Assembly (NCBI GenBank): GCA_900752115.1
Contig: CAADUC010000018.1
Location: 1-35,739, forward strand
Origin: Clostridia bacterium
Lineage (GTDB): Bacteria; Bacillota; Clostridia; Oscillospirales; Acutalibacteraceae
Direction of reading: 5' to 3'
Length of the DNA: 35,739 nucleotides
A model generated the notes under the pieces. The model was not told the DNA's origin. It searched no databases and saw only the letters and a program-made list of their open reading frames with translations. The position numbers and the translations under genes were made by a program. Below, in pieces: positions 1-10,078 of this stretch (the first letter of the stretch is position 1; each line of letters begins with the position of its first letter).

Positions 1-639
1 ACGCACGAGCTTGGCCCGATCGCGAACGTCCTTGATATCAACCGCGGCAACCGGATGCTGACCCTTGTCTCGGTGGCGTCAAAGTCCGCCGGCCTGCACG
101 AGTATCTTTTGCGGGAGAGAGGGGAGTCCTACGACGCGACCAACATGCGCTTTGCTCAGGGCGACGTGGTGACGACCATCATCAAGTGTGCACGCGGGGA
201 GACAATCACCCTCACGCTCGACACCACCCTGCCGCGTTTTTACTCCCGCGGCTTCCATGTGCAGGGGACAAAGGGCATGTTTATGGAGGACAATAACAGC
301 ATTTTCCTGGACGGCAAGGACAACGAGTTTGATTTCAAGTGGAAGGAAAAGTGGAACAACGTCGAGGAGTACCGCGAGGCGTATGACCATCCTGTCTGGA
401 AGAAATATCTCAAGGAAGGCGTGCGCGGCGGCCATGACGGAATGGACTGGCTGGTGTTCGGCGCGTTCTTCGACGCGGCGAAGCGGAACGCCCCCGCGCC
501 GATCGACGTCTATGACGCCGCCGCGTGGATGAGCGTGACCTGCCTGAGCGAGCAGAGCGTTGCGCTCGGCGGGATGCCGGTGCCGATTCCGGATTTCACG
601 AACGGCAAATGGCTCTCGCGCGATCCGTGGCAGCCGTAA
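1..639 (+). CDS. GH109-like Gfo/Idh/MocA family protein (C-terminal part)
   Basis: The reading frame is open from base 1 to the TAA at 637-639, so the gene began upstream and only its last 212 residues are here. The first visible residues (THELGPIANVLDINRGNRM) match the motif of GH109 glycosidases, which hydrolyse alpha-N-acetylgalactosaminides by an NAD-dependent redox mechanism, within the Gfo/Idh/MocA dehydrogenase fold. The N-terminal Rossmann domain that would confirm NAD binding lies outside the window. The C-terminal part is rich in Trp, Asp and Tyr (DNEFDFKWKEKW, then a GGHDGMDW motif), as in these enzymes. A GH2 beta-galactosidase follows on the same strand, which fits host- or plant-glycan use. 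It could instead be an ordinary Gfo/Idh/MocA sugar dehydrogenase. Confidence 0.8.
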   Translation, partial: THELGPIANVLDINRGNRMLTLVSVASKSAGLHEYLLRERGESYDATNMRFAQGDVVTTIIKCARGETITLTLDTTLPRFYSRGFHVQGTKGMFMEDNNSIFLDGKDNEFDFKWKEKWNNVEEYREAYDHPVWKKYLKEGVRGGHDGMDWLVFGAFFDAAKRNAPAPIDVYDAAAWMSVTCLSEQSVALGGMPVPIPDFTNGKWLSRDPWQP

Positions 640-742
640 GCGTTTTGAAAGATTGACGCAAAGGGGCAGTGCGGTGCGGGCGGAAAGTCTGTCCGGAACA
701 GACCGGGGAACGCCGCGCGCTCCCATCCAACAGAAAGACAGA

Positions 743-780
743 CCGGCGGGGGGGGGTGCTCGTCCCCGCGCCGGCCTTTT
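743..780 (+). terminator. GC-rich hairpin after the GH109-like gene
   Basis: The arms CCGGCG+GGGG and CCCC+GCGCCGG form a strong stem followed by only four T residues. It may terminate the upstream gene or act as a leaky intercistronic hairpin, because no convincing promoter is visible between it and the beta-galactosidase gene. Confidence 0.5.
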
Positions 781-781
781 C

Positions 782-3826
<3,045 letters not shown>

Positions 3827-3927
3827 AGCTGCATCCGGGAGATTCGCAGAAGATGCGGCCCGTGTCCGGATTCTGGTGCGGTGAGACAGGCGTTTCGGGC
3901 AGGAACTCTGAATAATTTGAAACAGAC

Positions 3928-3967
3928 AACGCCCCCGGCAGGCCTTTATGGGCTCTGTCGGGGGCGT
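3928..3967. terminator. Hairpin terminator between convergent genes
   Basis: AACGCCCCCGGCAG pairs with CTGTCGGGGGCGTT around a short loop. It lies between the converging beta-galactosidase gene and the minus-strand zinc-ribbon gene. T-rich sequence follows modestly on both sides, so it may work in both directions. Confidence 0.65.
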
Positions 3968-4055
3968 TGCTGATTTGTTCCGGGTTTTCCAATGCGAGAT
4001 TGCTGCAACAAGAACATACAGCGGCATGCTGCGCAAAAGAAGAACAGTCCACCCC

Positions 4056-4108
4056 AAAAAACCGGCCTGGCAAGGAGCGATTCCCGCTTCCCTGTGAGGC
4101 CGGTTTTG
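4056..4108. terminator. Bidirectional intrinsic terminator
   Basis: The arms AAACCGGCCT (ending 4068) and AGGCCGGTTT (from 4097) are flanked by an A tract on the left and a T tract on the right. It gives a U-tract terminator for the minus-strand operon and a second stop for the plus-strand beta-galactosidase transcript. The rest of the 3827-4152 gap shows nothing else. Confidence 0.75.
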
Positions 4109-4152
4109 GAGGATCCTCGTTTGGCGCGCTTGTTTCACTGCCGCTTCTTTTT

Positions 4153-4818
4153 TCAAATATGGAACCGCCTGCGGATCTCAGCCCAGAACGGGTTCCAGTA
4201 GAACATGACAAGACCGGCGAGAAAGACGAGGGCGGCGCTTGCGCAGATGATGGTCGGAAGAGGCACGGTAATGACGCCGCACAGCAGGAGGACCAGCGGC
4301 ACAAAGGCCAGAAGGATGGATTCTCCGAAGTACAGAAGGCTGTCGGCCGGCGGAATCCGGCGGATCAGCGCGAGAAAAAGCATGAGCACCATGCAGAGCG
4401 TAAAGACGATAGGGAGTGCGTAGTTGAGCGACCAGAGGTTCCAGCCCGTCGCCAGATCCCAGAGAACGCACAGAAGAGCCGTCGCGCCCGTCTGGTAAAT
4501 CAGATTTTTGAGCACGCTTTTCATCTTCTTCCAGAAGAGGAGGAACAGGACCCAGCCGCTTGCACAGCCGCCGAGCACGTAGAAAATCCAGTAGCCGTGC
4601 TCAGGCGTCATCATGTTGACGGCCGTGCACACAACGATCGCCGCAATCGTCAGAAAAGCGAGGATGCGCAGCGCAAGGGCGCGCATGGGGGAGAGCAGAT
4701 GCAGGGAGGGGAAATCGGGGGCCTCGCCGTCCCATTCACCGGAGAGGGGCGACTGGCACAGCGGGCAGGAGGCGCGGTTTCCGGCGACGGAGACGCCGCA
4801 GTGCTTGCATTGTTTCAT
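4153..4818 (-). CDS. Zinc-ribbon polytopic membrane protein (DUF6320-like)
   Basis: This 221-residue protein starts with a zinc ribbon: Cys4, Cys7, Cys18 and Cys21 in a CxxC-N10-CxxC pattern. About six hydrophobic helices follow from residue 55 on, with a basic C-terminus. I chose the ATG at 4818 because it has a GAGGAGG site 5-6 nt upstream and overlaps the stop of the acyltransferase gene (ATGA), the mark of translational coupling. The longer open frame upstream reads through that gene and is unlikely. The layout resembles DUF6320 proteins that sit next to such acyltransferases in Clostridia. Its function is unknown; I infer a membrane partner of the enzymes encoded with it. Confidence 0.85.
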   Translation of the reverse strand: MKQCKHCGVSVAGNRASCPLCQSPLSGEWDGEAPDFPSLHLLSPMRALALRILAFLTIAAIVVCTAVNMMTPEHGYWIFYVLGGCASGWVLFLLFWKKMKSVLKNLIYQTGATALLCVLWDLATGWNLWSLNYALPIVFTLCMVLMLFLALIRRIPPADSLLYFGESILLAFVPLVLLLCGVITVPLPTIICASAALVFLAGLVMFYWNPFWAEIRRRFHI

Positions 4819-6086
4819 GACGGTTCCTCCTCGTTCCGGTTGGTGACGATGGTCAGCGGCACGCCGAGATCCGAGAGTGTGCGGAAGAAACGGCGCGGCA
4901 CATCGGGAGCGGCGAAAGCCGACGAGAAGCACAGCGACGTCACGCCGCCGCAGGAGCACACGCAGAGCTGCAGCTTCGGTGTGCTCGTCATCACATCAAA
5001 GTATTCGACGTACTGCAGAAGCGGCTCCGGCAGGGAAACCACCCCTACGTTCGAAAGGGCTGCCGAGCTGGCACGCTCTGAGAGGCGGAACGCCATCTTG
5101 ATCGCGAGATCCTTGATTGGCAGCGGGACAATGCGCGACATCGGATTGTGCTCGAGTCCCTCGAGCCCGTCGAGACGGTTTTGCAGATATTCGAGCGTCA
5201 GCCGCTGGGAAAATTGCTCTTTGACGGCGGGCAAAATCTCTTCAAGCGTGGGAACGCCGTTCGGGAAGGCCATTCCCGCCGGGATCAGACTGAAAAAGTT
5301 GCGGGCCGACTGGGAGTCAAAGTAATTGCGCAGATTGACGGGGATGGTCAGTATCACCGGCTTTTTGCGGTCCGCCACGCGCATCTCCATGCCAATATTG
5401 CGGAGAAGAATGGATGTGAGCAGAACCGTTGCCGTCGCGCCGTATTCCTTTGCGGCGCGCAGCAGCTCGCCCGTCGGGGTCAGTCCTTCGAGGATGGTCA
5501 TGACGCCCTCGGGGTTTTTAAAGCCGCGCAGCTGGAAGGCCGGCGGATCGCCGGGATTGCGTTCCTTGTTTTTCTTGTCGTAGTATTTTTCAAAGCTGTC
5601 GTTCATCCGCTGTGTGTACGAAGCGTCGTAGTCGGAAAAGACGGAGCCTCCGGCAGCATCGGGATGAAGCAGAGACAGATAGCGGCAGACAAGGTCCTTG
5701 AAAAACTGCATTGCGCCCGTTCCGTCCGTCAGGGCGTGATAGACCTCGAGGCTGACGCGCTGCCGGAAGTACAGCACCTGAAAGAGCAGCTTTTTCGAAT
5801 TCTTGTACATCGTGCTGCATGGAGGCACGGATTCCTCCTGCACGCGCGGCTCAAGCGTACTTTCCTCGAGGTAGTACCAGAACGCGCCGTTCTTGAGGAT
5901 GCACCGGAAGACGGGAAAATCGCGGATTGCGCCGTCGAGCGCTTTCTGCAGGACCTCCGGGTCGATCTCCTCGGTAAAGCGGCAGGAGAAGCGGAACACC
6001 TTCGGATCGCGCCGCGTAGTGGTCGGCGGGAAAATTTTCGCGGCGTTATCGAGCCTGTTCCAGCTTTTCGCCGGCTTTGTGTTCAT
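4815..6086 (-). CDS. Condensation-domain-like acyltransferase
   Basis: A 423-residue protein of the chloramphenicol-acetyltransferase/NRPS-condensation fold, close to alcohol-acetyltransferase-like families. The active-site motif is HALTDG, with His117 and Asp121 (HxxxDG), which normally activates an acceptor hydroxyl or amine for attack on an acyl thioester. The N-terminus (FRFSCRFTEEIDPEVLQKAL) also fits this fold, with the donor half followed by a C-terminal half carrying the conserved NVGVV stretch. It is the middle gene of an operon, overlapping both neighbours by 4 nt. The esterase-type hydrolase upstream suggests a pathway that adds and removes an acyl group. Substrates are unknown. 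It differs from NRPS modules in having no carrier domain nearby. Confidence 0.8.
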   Translation of the reverse strand: MNTKPAKSWNRLDNAAKIFPPTTTRRDPKVFRFSCRFTEEIDPEVLQKALDGAIRDFPVFRCILKNGAFWYYLEESTLEPRVQEESVPPCSTMYKNSKKLLFQVLYFRQRVSLEVYHALTDGTGAMQFFKDLVCRYLSLLHPDAAGGSVFSDYDASYTQRMNDSFEKYYDKKNKERNPGDPPAFQLRGFKNPEGVMTILEGLTPTGELLRAAKEYGATATVLLTSILLRNIGMEMRVADRKKPVILTIPVNLRNYFDSQSARNFFSLIPAGMAFPNGVPTLEEILPAVKEQFSQRLTLEYLQNRLDGLEGLEHNPMSRIVPLPIKDLAIKMAFRLSERASSAALSNVGVVSLPEPLLQYVEYFDVMTSTPKLQLCVCSCGGVTSLCFSSAFAAPDVPRRFFRTLSDLGVPLTIVTNRNEEEPS

Positions 6087-7033
6087 GTTGCGTCACCTCG
6101 AACGTCCGCAGACGGCAAAAAGCCGCGGATTAAATTGTGCGCTTTCTGTACCTGAGAAAAGCGCGGGGGAAGAGAGAAAAAGCCGTGCAGAGCGTCCGGC
6201 ATGCGGTAGAGCTCAACGGAAACGCCGTCCTCGCGCAGCCTGCGGGCATAGGCCTCGCCCTCGTCGCGCAGGGGATCAAATTCCGCCGTGATGACGAGGG
6301 TGCGCGGCTGACTGGAGAGATCCGGCGCGTTGAGAGGAGCGGCATACGGATCCTTTCGCCGCTCTTTGTCGGGCAGATACAGATCCATATAGTCGCAGAT
6401 TTTTTTCGACGTCAGCAGGTATCCCTCTCCGTTTTCGTGGATCGAAGGAAAAGGAGAACTTTCGCTGTGGTCGTCCGCCGTCGCCGGGTAAATCAGGATC
6501 TGACGGGATGGCATCAATCCGCCCCGCGCGTATGCCATCAGCGAGGAGGCTGCGGCCAGATTGCCCCCGGCGCTGTCGCCGATGATGGTCACGTCCTCGG
6601 GCCGGGCCCGCAGAAGCCAGGAGTTTTTGAGCAGCTCCTGCATCACGCAGTAGCAATCCTCCAGACCGGTGGGAAACGGATGCTCCGGAGCGAGCCGGTA
6701 ATCGACCGACGCGACAATACAGCCCACTGCCCGAGCCAGCGCGTTGCACACAGGACTGTAGCTTTCGATGTTCCCGGTCACCCATCCGCCGCCGTGGAAA
6801 AACAGCAGCACCGGCAGCCGCCGGTTTGTCTCCTGTCCCGGCAGAAAAATCCGCACAGGCACCTCATGGTCGCCGTTGAGCACGCGATGCTCCCAGGTGT
6901 GGTAAAGGCTGCGCAGCTTCGGCGCTTTGGCGGCTGTCTCCGCCGTGCGCAGCAGGCGGTAATTTCGCTTGATGTCCGGCTCCGCATATGACAACGCCCG
7001 CAGAGCCGCTCTCATATATTTGTTGATTGCCAA
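6083..7033 (-). CDS. Alpha/beta hydrolase, HSL-type esterase
   Basis: A cytoplasmic carboxylesterase/lipase-like enzyme of the hormone-sensitive-lipase family. Numbering from the TTG start, the oxyanion-hole motif HGGGW is at 80-84, the nucleophile Ser154 is in GDSAGG, Asp253 is in AEFDPLRDEG and His283 is in DALHGFF, so the triad is complete. The frame also opens with a GTG at 7042, but that overlaps the AAGGAAG ribosome site. TTG at 7033 has the site about 8 nt upstream, giving 316 residues, so I prefer it. It is the first gene of the operon and overlaps the acyltransferase by 4 nt. A promoter candidate lies at 7123-7151. The substrate is unknown; short acyl esters are typical for the family. 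Confidence 0.88.
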   Translation of the reverse strand: MAINKYMRAALRALSYAEPDIKRNYRLLRTAETAAKAPKLRSLYHTWEHRVLNGDHEVPVRIFLPGQETNRRLPVLLFFHGGGWVTGNIESYSPVCNALARAVGCIVASVDYRLAPEHPFPTGLEDCYCVMQELLKNSWLLRARPEDVTIIGDSAGGNLAAASSLMAYARGGLMPSRQILIYPATADDHSESSPFPSIHENGEGYLLTSKKICDYMDLYLPDKERRKDPYAAPLNAPDLSSQPRTLVITAEFDPLRDEGEAYARRLREDGVSVELYRMPDALHGFFSLPPRFSQVQKAHNLIRGFLPSADVRGDAT

Positions 7034-7122
7034 GCGGCGCACTTCCTTTCGTGATCGGAGCTCTTTTTCCCGGGAGGGAGCGTGCCGCGGCGCGCTCTCT
7101 TTTCAGGAAAGGCGTTTTTTCT

Positions 7123-7151
7123 ATTGTAGCATGGGGCGGCGGAGAACACAA
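7123..7151 (-). promoter_or_regulatory. Promoter candidate for the hydrolase-acyltransferase operon
   Basis: On the minus strand, TTGTGT (7151-7146) and TACAAT (7128-7123) are 17 nt apart. They lie about 90 nt upstream of the hydrolase start, back to back with a plus-strand promoter. Confidence 0.55.
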
Positions 7152-7196
7152 GCGAAGCCTGGGGCTGAGCGGGCTGCCGTGCTCTTTGCCTGCATC

Positions 7197-7225
7197 TTTC
7201 CACGAAGGCCGCGCTGTGCTATAAT
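7197..7225 (+). promoter_or_regulatory. Promoter candidate for the FMN-dependent oxidase gene
   Basis: TTTCCA (7197-7202), a 17-nt spacer and a perfect TATAAT (7220-7225). The transcript would have a leader of about 98 nt before the ATG at 7330. Confidence 0.6.
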
Positions 7226-7329
7226 GTTTGCAGAGAAATCGCCCTGCGGACACATGTCGGGTGCGGGACATGCGCCGTCCCGCGAGGAAAAATTCCCTGT
7301 CCGGGGGAGAAACGGAAAGGAAGAGAGGC

Positions 7330-8241
7330 ATGATCCAGCGGGAAAAGGCGGTGGATTCCAACGCCGTCACACGTGCGTATTTTGATGAGATTCTGGTGGA
7401 AATGCGGCATATTGACGCCGTCGAGCCTGATACTGCGCTCGAGCTTTACGGCGAAACCTTTGCCACGCCTGTGATGACAGCGGCGCTTTCCCATCTGAAG
7501 GGAAAGGACGGAGAAGGCGACGGTATGGTGCAGATGGCCGAGGGGGCAAGGCAGGCCGGAGCGGTAAACTGGGCCGGTATGGGGGACGAGGCGCAGTTTG
7601 ATGCTGTTGCGGCCACAGGCGCGCGCTCGATCAAGATTATCAAACCGTACGCGGACGAACGTCTTGTGCTCAGCCGCCTTGAGCGTGCGGAAGAGGCGGG
7701 AGCTCTTGCCGTCGGAATGGATCTGGATCATTCCTTTGGAGGAGACGGGAAGCCCGATCTTGTTCTTGGCTTTCCCATGCGTCCCCGCACGCTGCGTGAG
7801 ATTGAGGGATATGTCAGACGCACGCCGCTTCCCTTTATTGTCAAGGGTGTGCTCAGTGCGGTGGACGCACAGAAATGTCTCGACGCCGGAGTGCGCGGCA
7901 TTGTCGTTTCCCATCATCATGGGATCCTTCCATCGGCGGTTCCGCCGCTGATGGTGCTGCCGGAGATTGTCCGTACCGTCGGCGGAAAAATCCCGATCTT
8001 TGTCGATTGCGGCGTGATGAACGGCATGGACGTGTTCAAGGCCCTGGCTCTCGGTGCGACGGCGGTGTCGGTGGGCCGTCCCGTGATGAACGCCGTTCTG
8101 GAAAACGGGCCGCAGGGCGCGGCGGACGTCATCCGCGGCGTAACGCGGGAATTGGCCGGAGCGATGGCCCGCACAGCCTCGCCCGATATTCGTCATATCG
8201 ATCGCAGCGTACTCTGGCGCAGGAACGGAAGCCGTTTGTAA
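7330..8241 (+). CDS. FMN-dependent alpha-hydroxy-acid oxidase-like protein
   Basis: A 303-residue FMN-binding TIM-barrel protein of the glycolate/lactate oxidase family. The flavin-binding lysine is in FIVKGVLS, the catalytic His197 in VVSHHHG, and the C-terminal phosphate-binding part in DCGVMNGMDVFKALALGATAVSVGRP. The family oxidises L-2-hydroxy acids through FMN. The substrate-binding Arg that normally follows the His by three residues (NHGxRQ) is Leu200 here, so the substrate or activity may differ. I chose the ATG at 7330, with GGAAAGGAAGAGAGG just upstream; the frame is open 34 codons further, but that stretch is Arg-rich, lacks a ribosome site and would place the promoter -10 too close. 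It is monocistronic, with its own promoter. In anaerobes this family may act as a dehydrogenase. Confidence 0.88.
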   Translation: MIQREKAVDSNAVTRAYFDEILVEMRHIDAVEPDTALELYGETFATPVMTAALSHLKGKDGEGDGMVQMAEGARQAGAVNWAGMGDEAQFDAVAATGARSIKIIKPYADERLVLSRLERAEEAGALAVGMDLDHSFGGDGKPDLVLGFPMRPRTLREIEGYVRRTPLPFIVKGVLSAVDAQKCLDAGVRGIVVSHHHGILPSAVPPLMVLPEIVRTVGGKIPIFVDCGVMNGMDVFKALALGATAVSVGRPVMNAVLENGPQGAADVIRGVTRELAGAMARTASPDIRHIDRSVLWRRNGSRL

Positions 8242-8299
8242 AGAACGCATATCGTTCTCCTGAGCGGGAAAACTGACCGCGAAGAGGGCCGATTTGCGC

Positions 8300-8328
8300 T
8301 TGACCCACCTGCGCCCGCATATTATAAT
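8300..8328 (+). promoter_or_regulatory. Strong promoter for the CoA-transferase gene
   Basis: TTGACC (8300-8305), a 17-nt spacer and a perfect TATAAT (8323-8328), nearly consensus sigma-A. Transcription would start near 8335, giving a leader of about 90 nt that contains a TCCGG-ACAG-CCGGA hairpin (8359-8372). Confidence 0.8.
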
Positions 8329-8424
8329 GGAGAAGAACGTATCAGACTATGCGGTTTTTCCGGACAGCCGGAGCCGTTTTCCCGCCGGGACGGGTATTTT
8401 ATTGATTTGGAAGGGGCATTTACG

Positions 8425-9771
8425 ATGAGTTTTGCAGAGGAATATCAGAACAAGCTGGTTTCTGCCGCGGAAGCTGCGGCGGTTGTCAAATCGGGCGATT
8501 GGGTGGACTACGGCTGGTGTGTTGCCACGCCGCAGGCAATCGATGAGGCGCTTGCCGCCCGCATCGGAGAACTGGAGGACGTCAATTTCCGCGGCGGTAT
8601 TCTGATGCGCGCGCCGGAGATCTTCAAGGTGCCGGAGCCGGAGAAGCATTTTGCCTGGAATTCCTGGCACATGTCCGGCATTGAGCGCCATGCCGTCAAT
8701 TCCGGCCTGGCTTTCTATGCTCCGATCCGCTATTCGGAGCTGCCCCGCTATTACCGTGAGAACGTCGGCCCGATCGACGTCGCCTATTTCCAGGTGGCTC
8801 CGATGGACGAGCACGGCTTCTTCAACTTCGGTCCCTGCGCTTCCCACATGAGCGCCATGTGCGAGCGTGCGGCGAAGATTTATGTCGAGGTCAACACCAA
8901 TATGCCGCGCTGCCTTGGCGGCACGGAGAACGGGATCCACATCTCGAAGGTGACGGGTATCGTAGAGGGCAAGAATCCTCCGATCGCCGAGATGGGCGGC
9001 GGCGGAGCGGCTACGGAGGTCGACGAGGCTGTCGCGCGTCTGATTGTTGAGCAGATCCCGAACGGGGCCTGCCTGCAGCTCGGCATCGGCGGTATGCCCA
9101 ACGCCGTCGGTTCCCTCATTGCACAGTCCGATCTCAAGGATCTCGGCGTGCACACGGAGATGTACGTCGACGCTTTCGTAGATATTGCGAAGGCCGGCAA
9201 GATCACCGGCGCGAACAAGAGCCACAACCGCTTCCGTCAGGTGTACGCCTTTGGCGCGGGCACGAAGAAGATGTATGACTACATGGACAACAACCCCGAG
9301 CTGATGGCCGCTCCCGTCGACTACACGAACGACGTGCGCGTCATCTCTGAGCTCGACAACTTCATTTCCATCAACAACGCCGTGAACCTCGACCTGTTCG
9401 GCCAGGTGAATTCCGAGTCCGCCGGCGTGAAGCCGATCAGCGGCGCGGGCGGCCAGCTCGACTTTGTGCTCGGCGCGTACCTCTCCAAGGGCGGCAAGAG
9501 CTTCATCTGCTGCTCCTCCACCTTCACGGACAAGCAGGGGAACCTGCAGTCCCGCATTCTGCCTACCCTTGCGAACGGCTCCATCGTCACCGATACCCGT
9601 GCAAACATTCACTATCTTGTCACGGAGTACGGCTGCGTGAACCTCAAGGGCCTCTCCACCTGGCAGAAGGCCGAGGCGATTATTTCCGTGGCTCATCCGC
9701 AGTTCCGCGACGAGCTTATCGCGCAGGCGGACAAAATGCACATCTGGAGACATTCCAACAAGAGAGGCTGA
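8425..9771 (+). CDS. but: Butyryl-CoA:acetate CoA-transferase
   Basis: Transfers CoA from butyryl-CoA to acetate, releasing butyrate: the last step of butyrate formation in many gut Firmicutes. The 448 residues equal the usual length of this family, which also includes 4-hydroxybutyrate CoA-transferases. The glutamate that forms the CoA thioester is Glu245 in GVHTEMYVD. The second-half motifs GAGGQLDF and LSKGGKSF are present, as are the N-terminal motif DYGWCVATP and the stretch NMPRCLGG. The ATG at 8425 has GGAAGGGG about 9 nt upstream and is preferred over an in-frame TTG six codons earlier, which overlaps that site. It stands alone, with a near-consensus promoter and its own terminator, suggesting high constitutive expression. 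Butyryl versus 4-hydroxybutyryl preference cannot be proven from sequence. Confidence 0.92.
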   Translation: MSFAEEYQNKLVSAAEAAAVVKSGDWVDYGWCVATPQAIDEALAARIGELEDVNFRGGILMRAPEIFKVPEPEKHFAWNSWHMSGIERHAVNSGLAFYAPIRYSELPRYYRENVGPIDVAYFQVAPMDEHGFFNFGPCASHMSAMCERAAKIYVEVNTNMPRCLGGTENGIHISKVTGIVEGKNPPIAEMGGGGAATEVDEAVARLIVEQIPNGACLQLGIGGMPNAVGSLIAQSDLKDLGVHTEMYVDAFVDIAKAGKITGANKSHNRFRQVYAFGAGTKKMYDYMDNNPELMAAPVDYTNDVRVISELDNFISINNAVNLDLFGQVNSESAGVKPISGAGGQLDFVLGAYLSKGGKSFICCSSTFTDKQGNLQSRILPTLANGSIVTDTRANIHYLVTEYGCVNLKGLSTWQKAEAIISVAHPQFRDELIAQADKMHIWRHSNKRG

Positions 9772-9797
9772 GCCTCTTTTCCTGAAAACGAAAAGCC

Positions 9798-9841
9798 GGA
9801 TGCTGCAAAAAATGCATCCGTAACCTCCTCAAAACGGGAGG
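9798..9841 (+). promoter_or_regulatory. Two small tandem hairpins in the 3' untranslated region
   Basis: GGATGC/GCATCC (9798-9819) and CCTCC/GGAGG (9824-9841) lie between the CoA-transferase stop and its terminator. They may protect the 3' end, but no specific role is visible. Confidence 0.3.
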
Positions 9842-9849
9842 AACAAAAC

Positions 9850-9900
9850 GAACCGGCCCTTAAAAGAAGCTGTTTAGGCTTCCTTTAGGGGCCGGTTTTG
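9850..9900 (+). terminator. Intrinsic terminator after the CoA-transferase gene
   Basis: GAACCGGCCCTTAAAAGAAGC pairs imperfectly with GCTTCCTTTAGGGGCCGGTTTT, a long stem ending in a T4 tract. No separate terminator for the converging serpin gene was found in 9904-10078. Confidence 0.8.
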
Positions 9901-10078
9901 TACATTGCTGTTGGAAATCTGTTTTGCAGCAGTCAGTTCTTTCTATGCTGCGGCGGGTCTGTTTCCCGATCTGGTTGACGATCAAGAGAAACAGCGGCAG
10001 GCGGCGGGGAATACCGGTCGCCGATGACGGCCTGTGGGCGTTTGGAGCTTATGCGGACAGTATTCCGTGTGTCGGATC

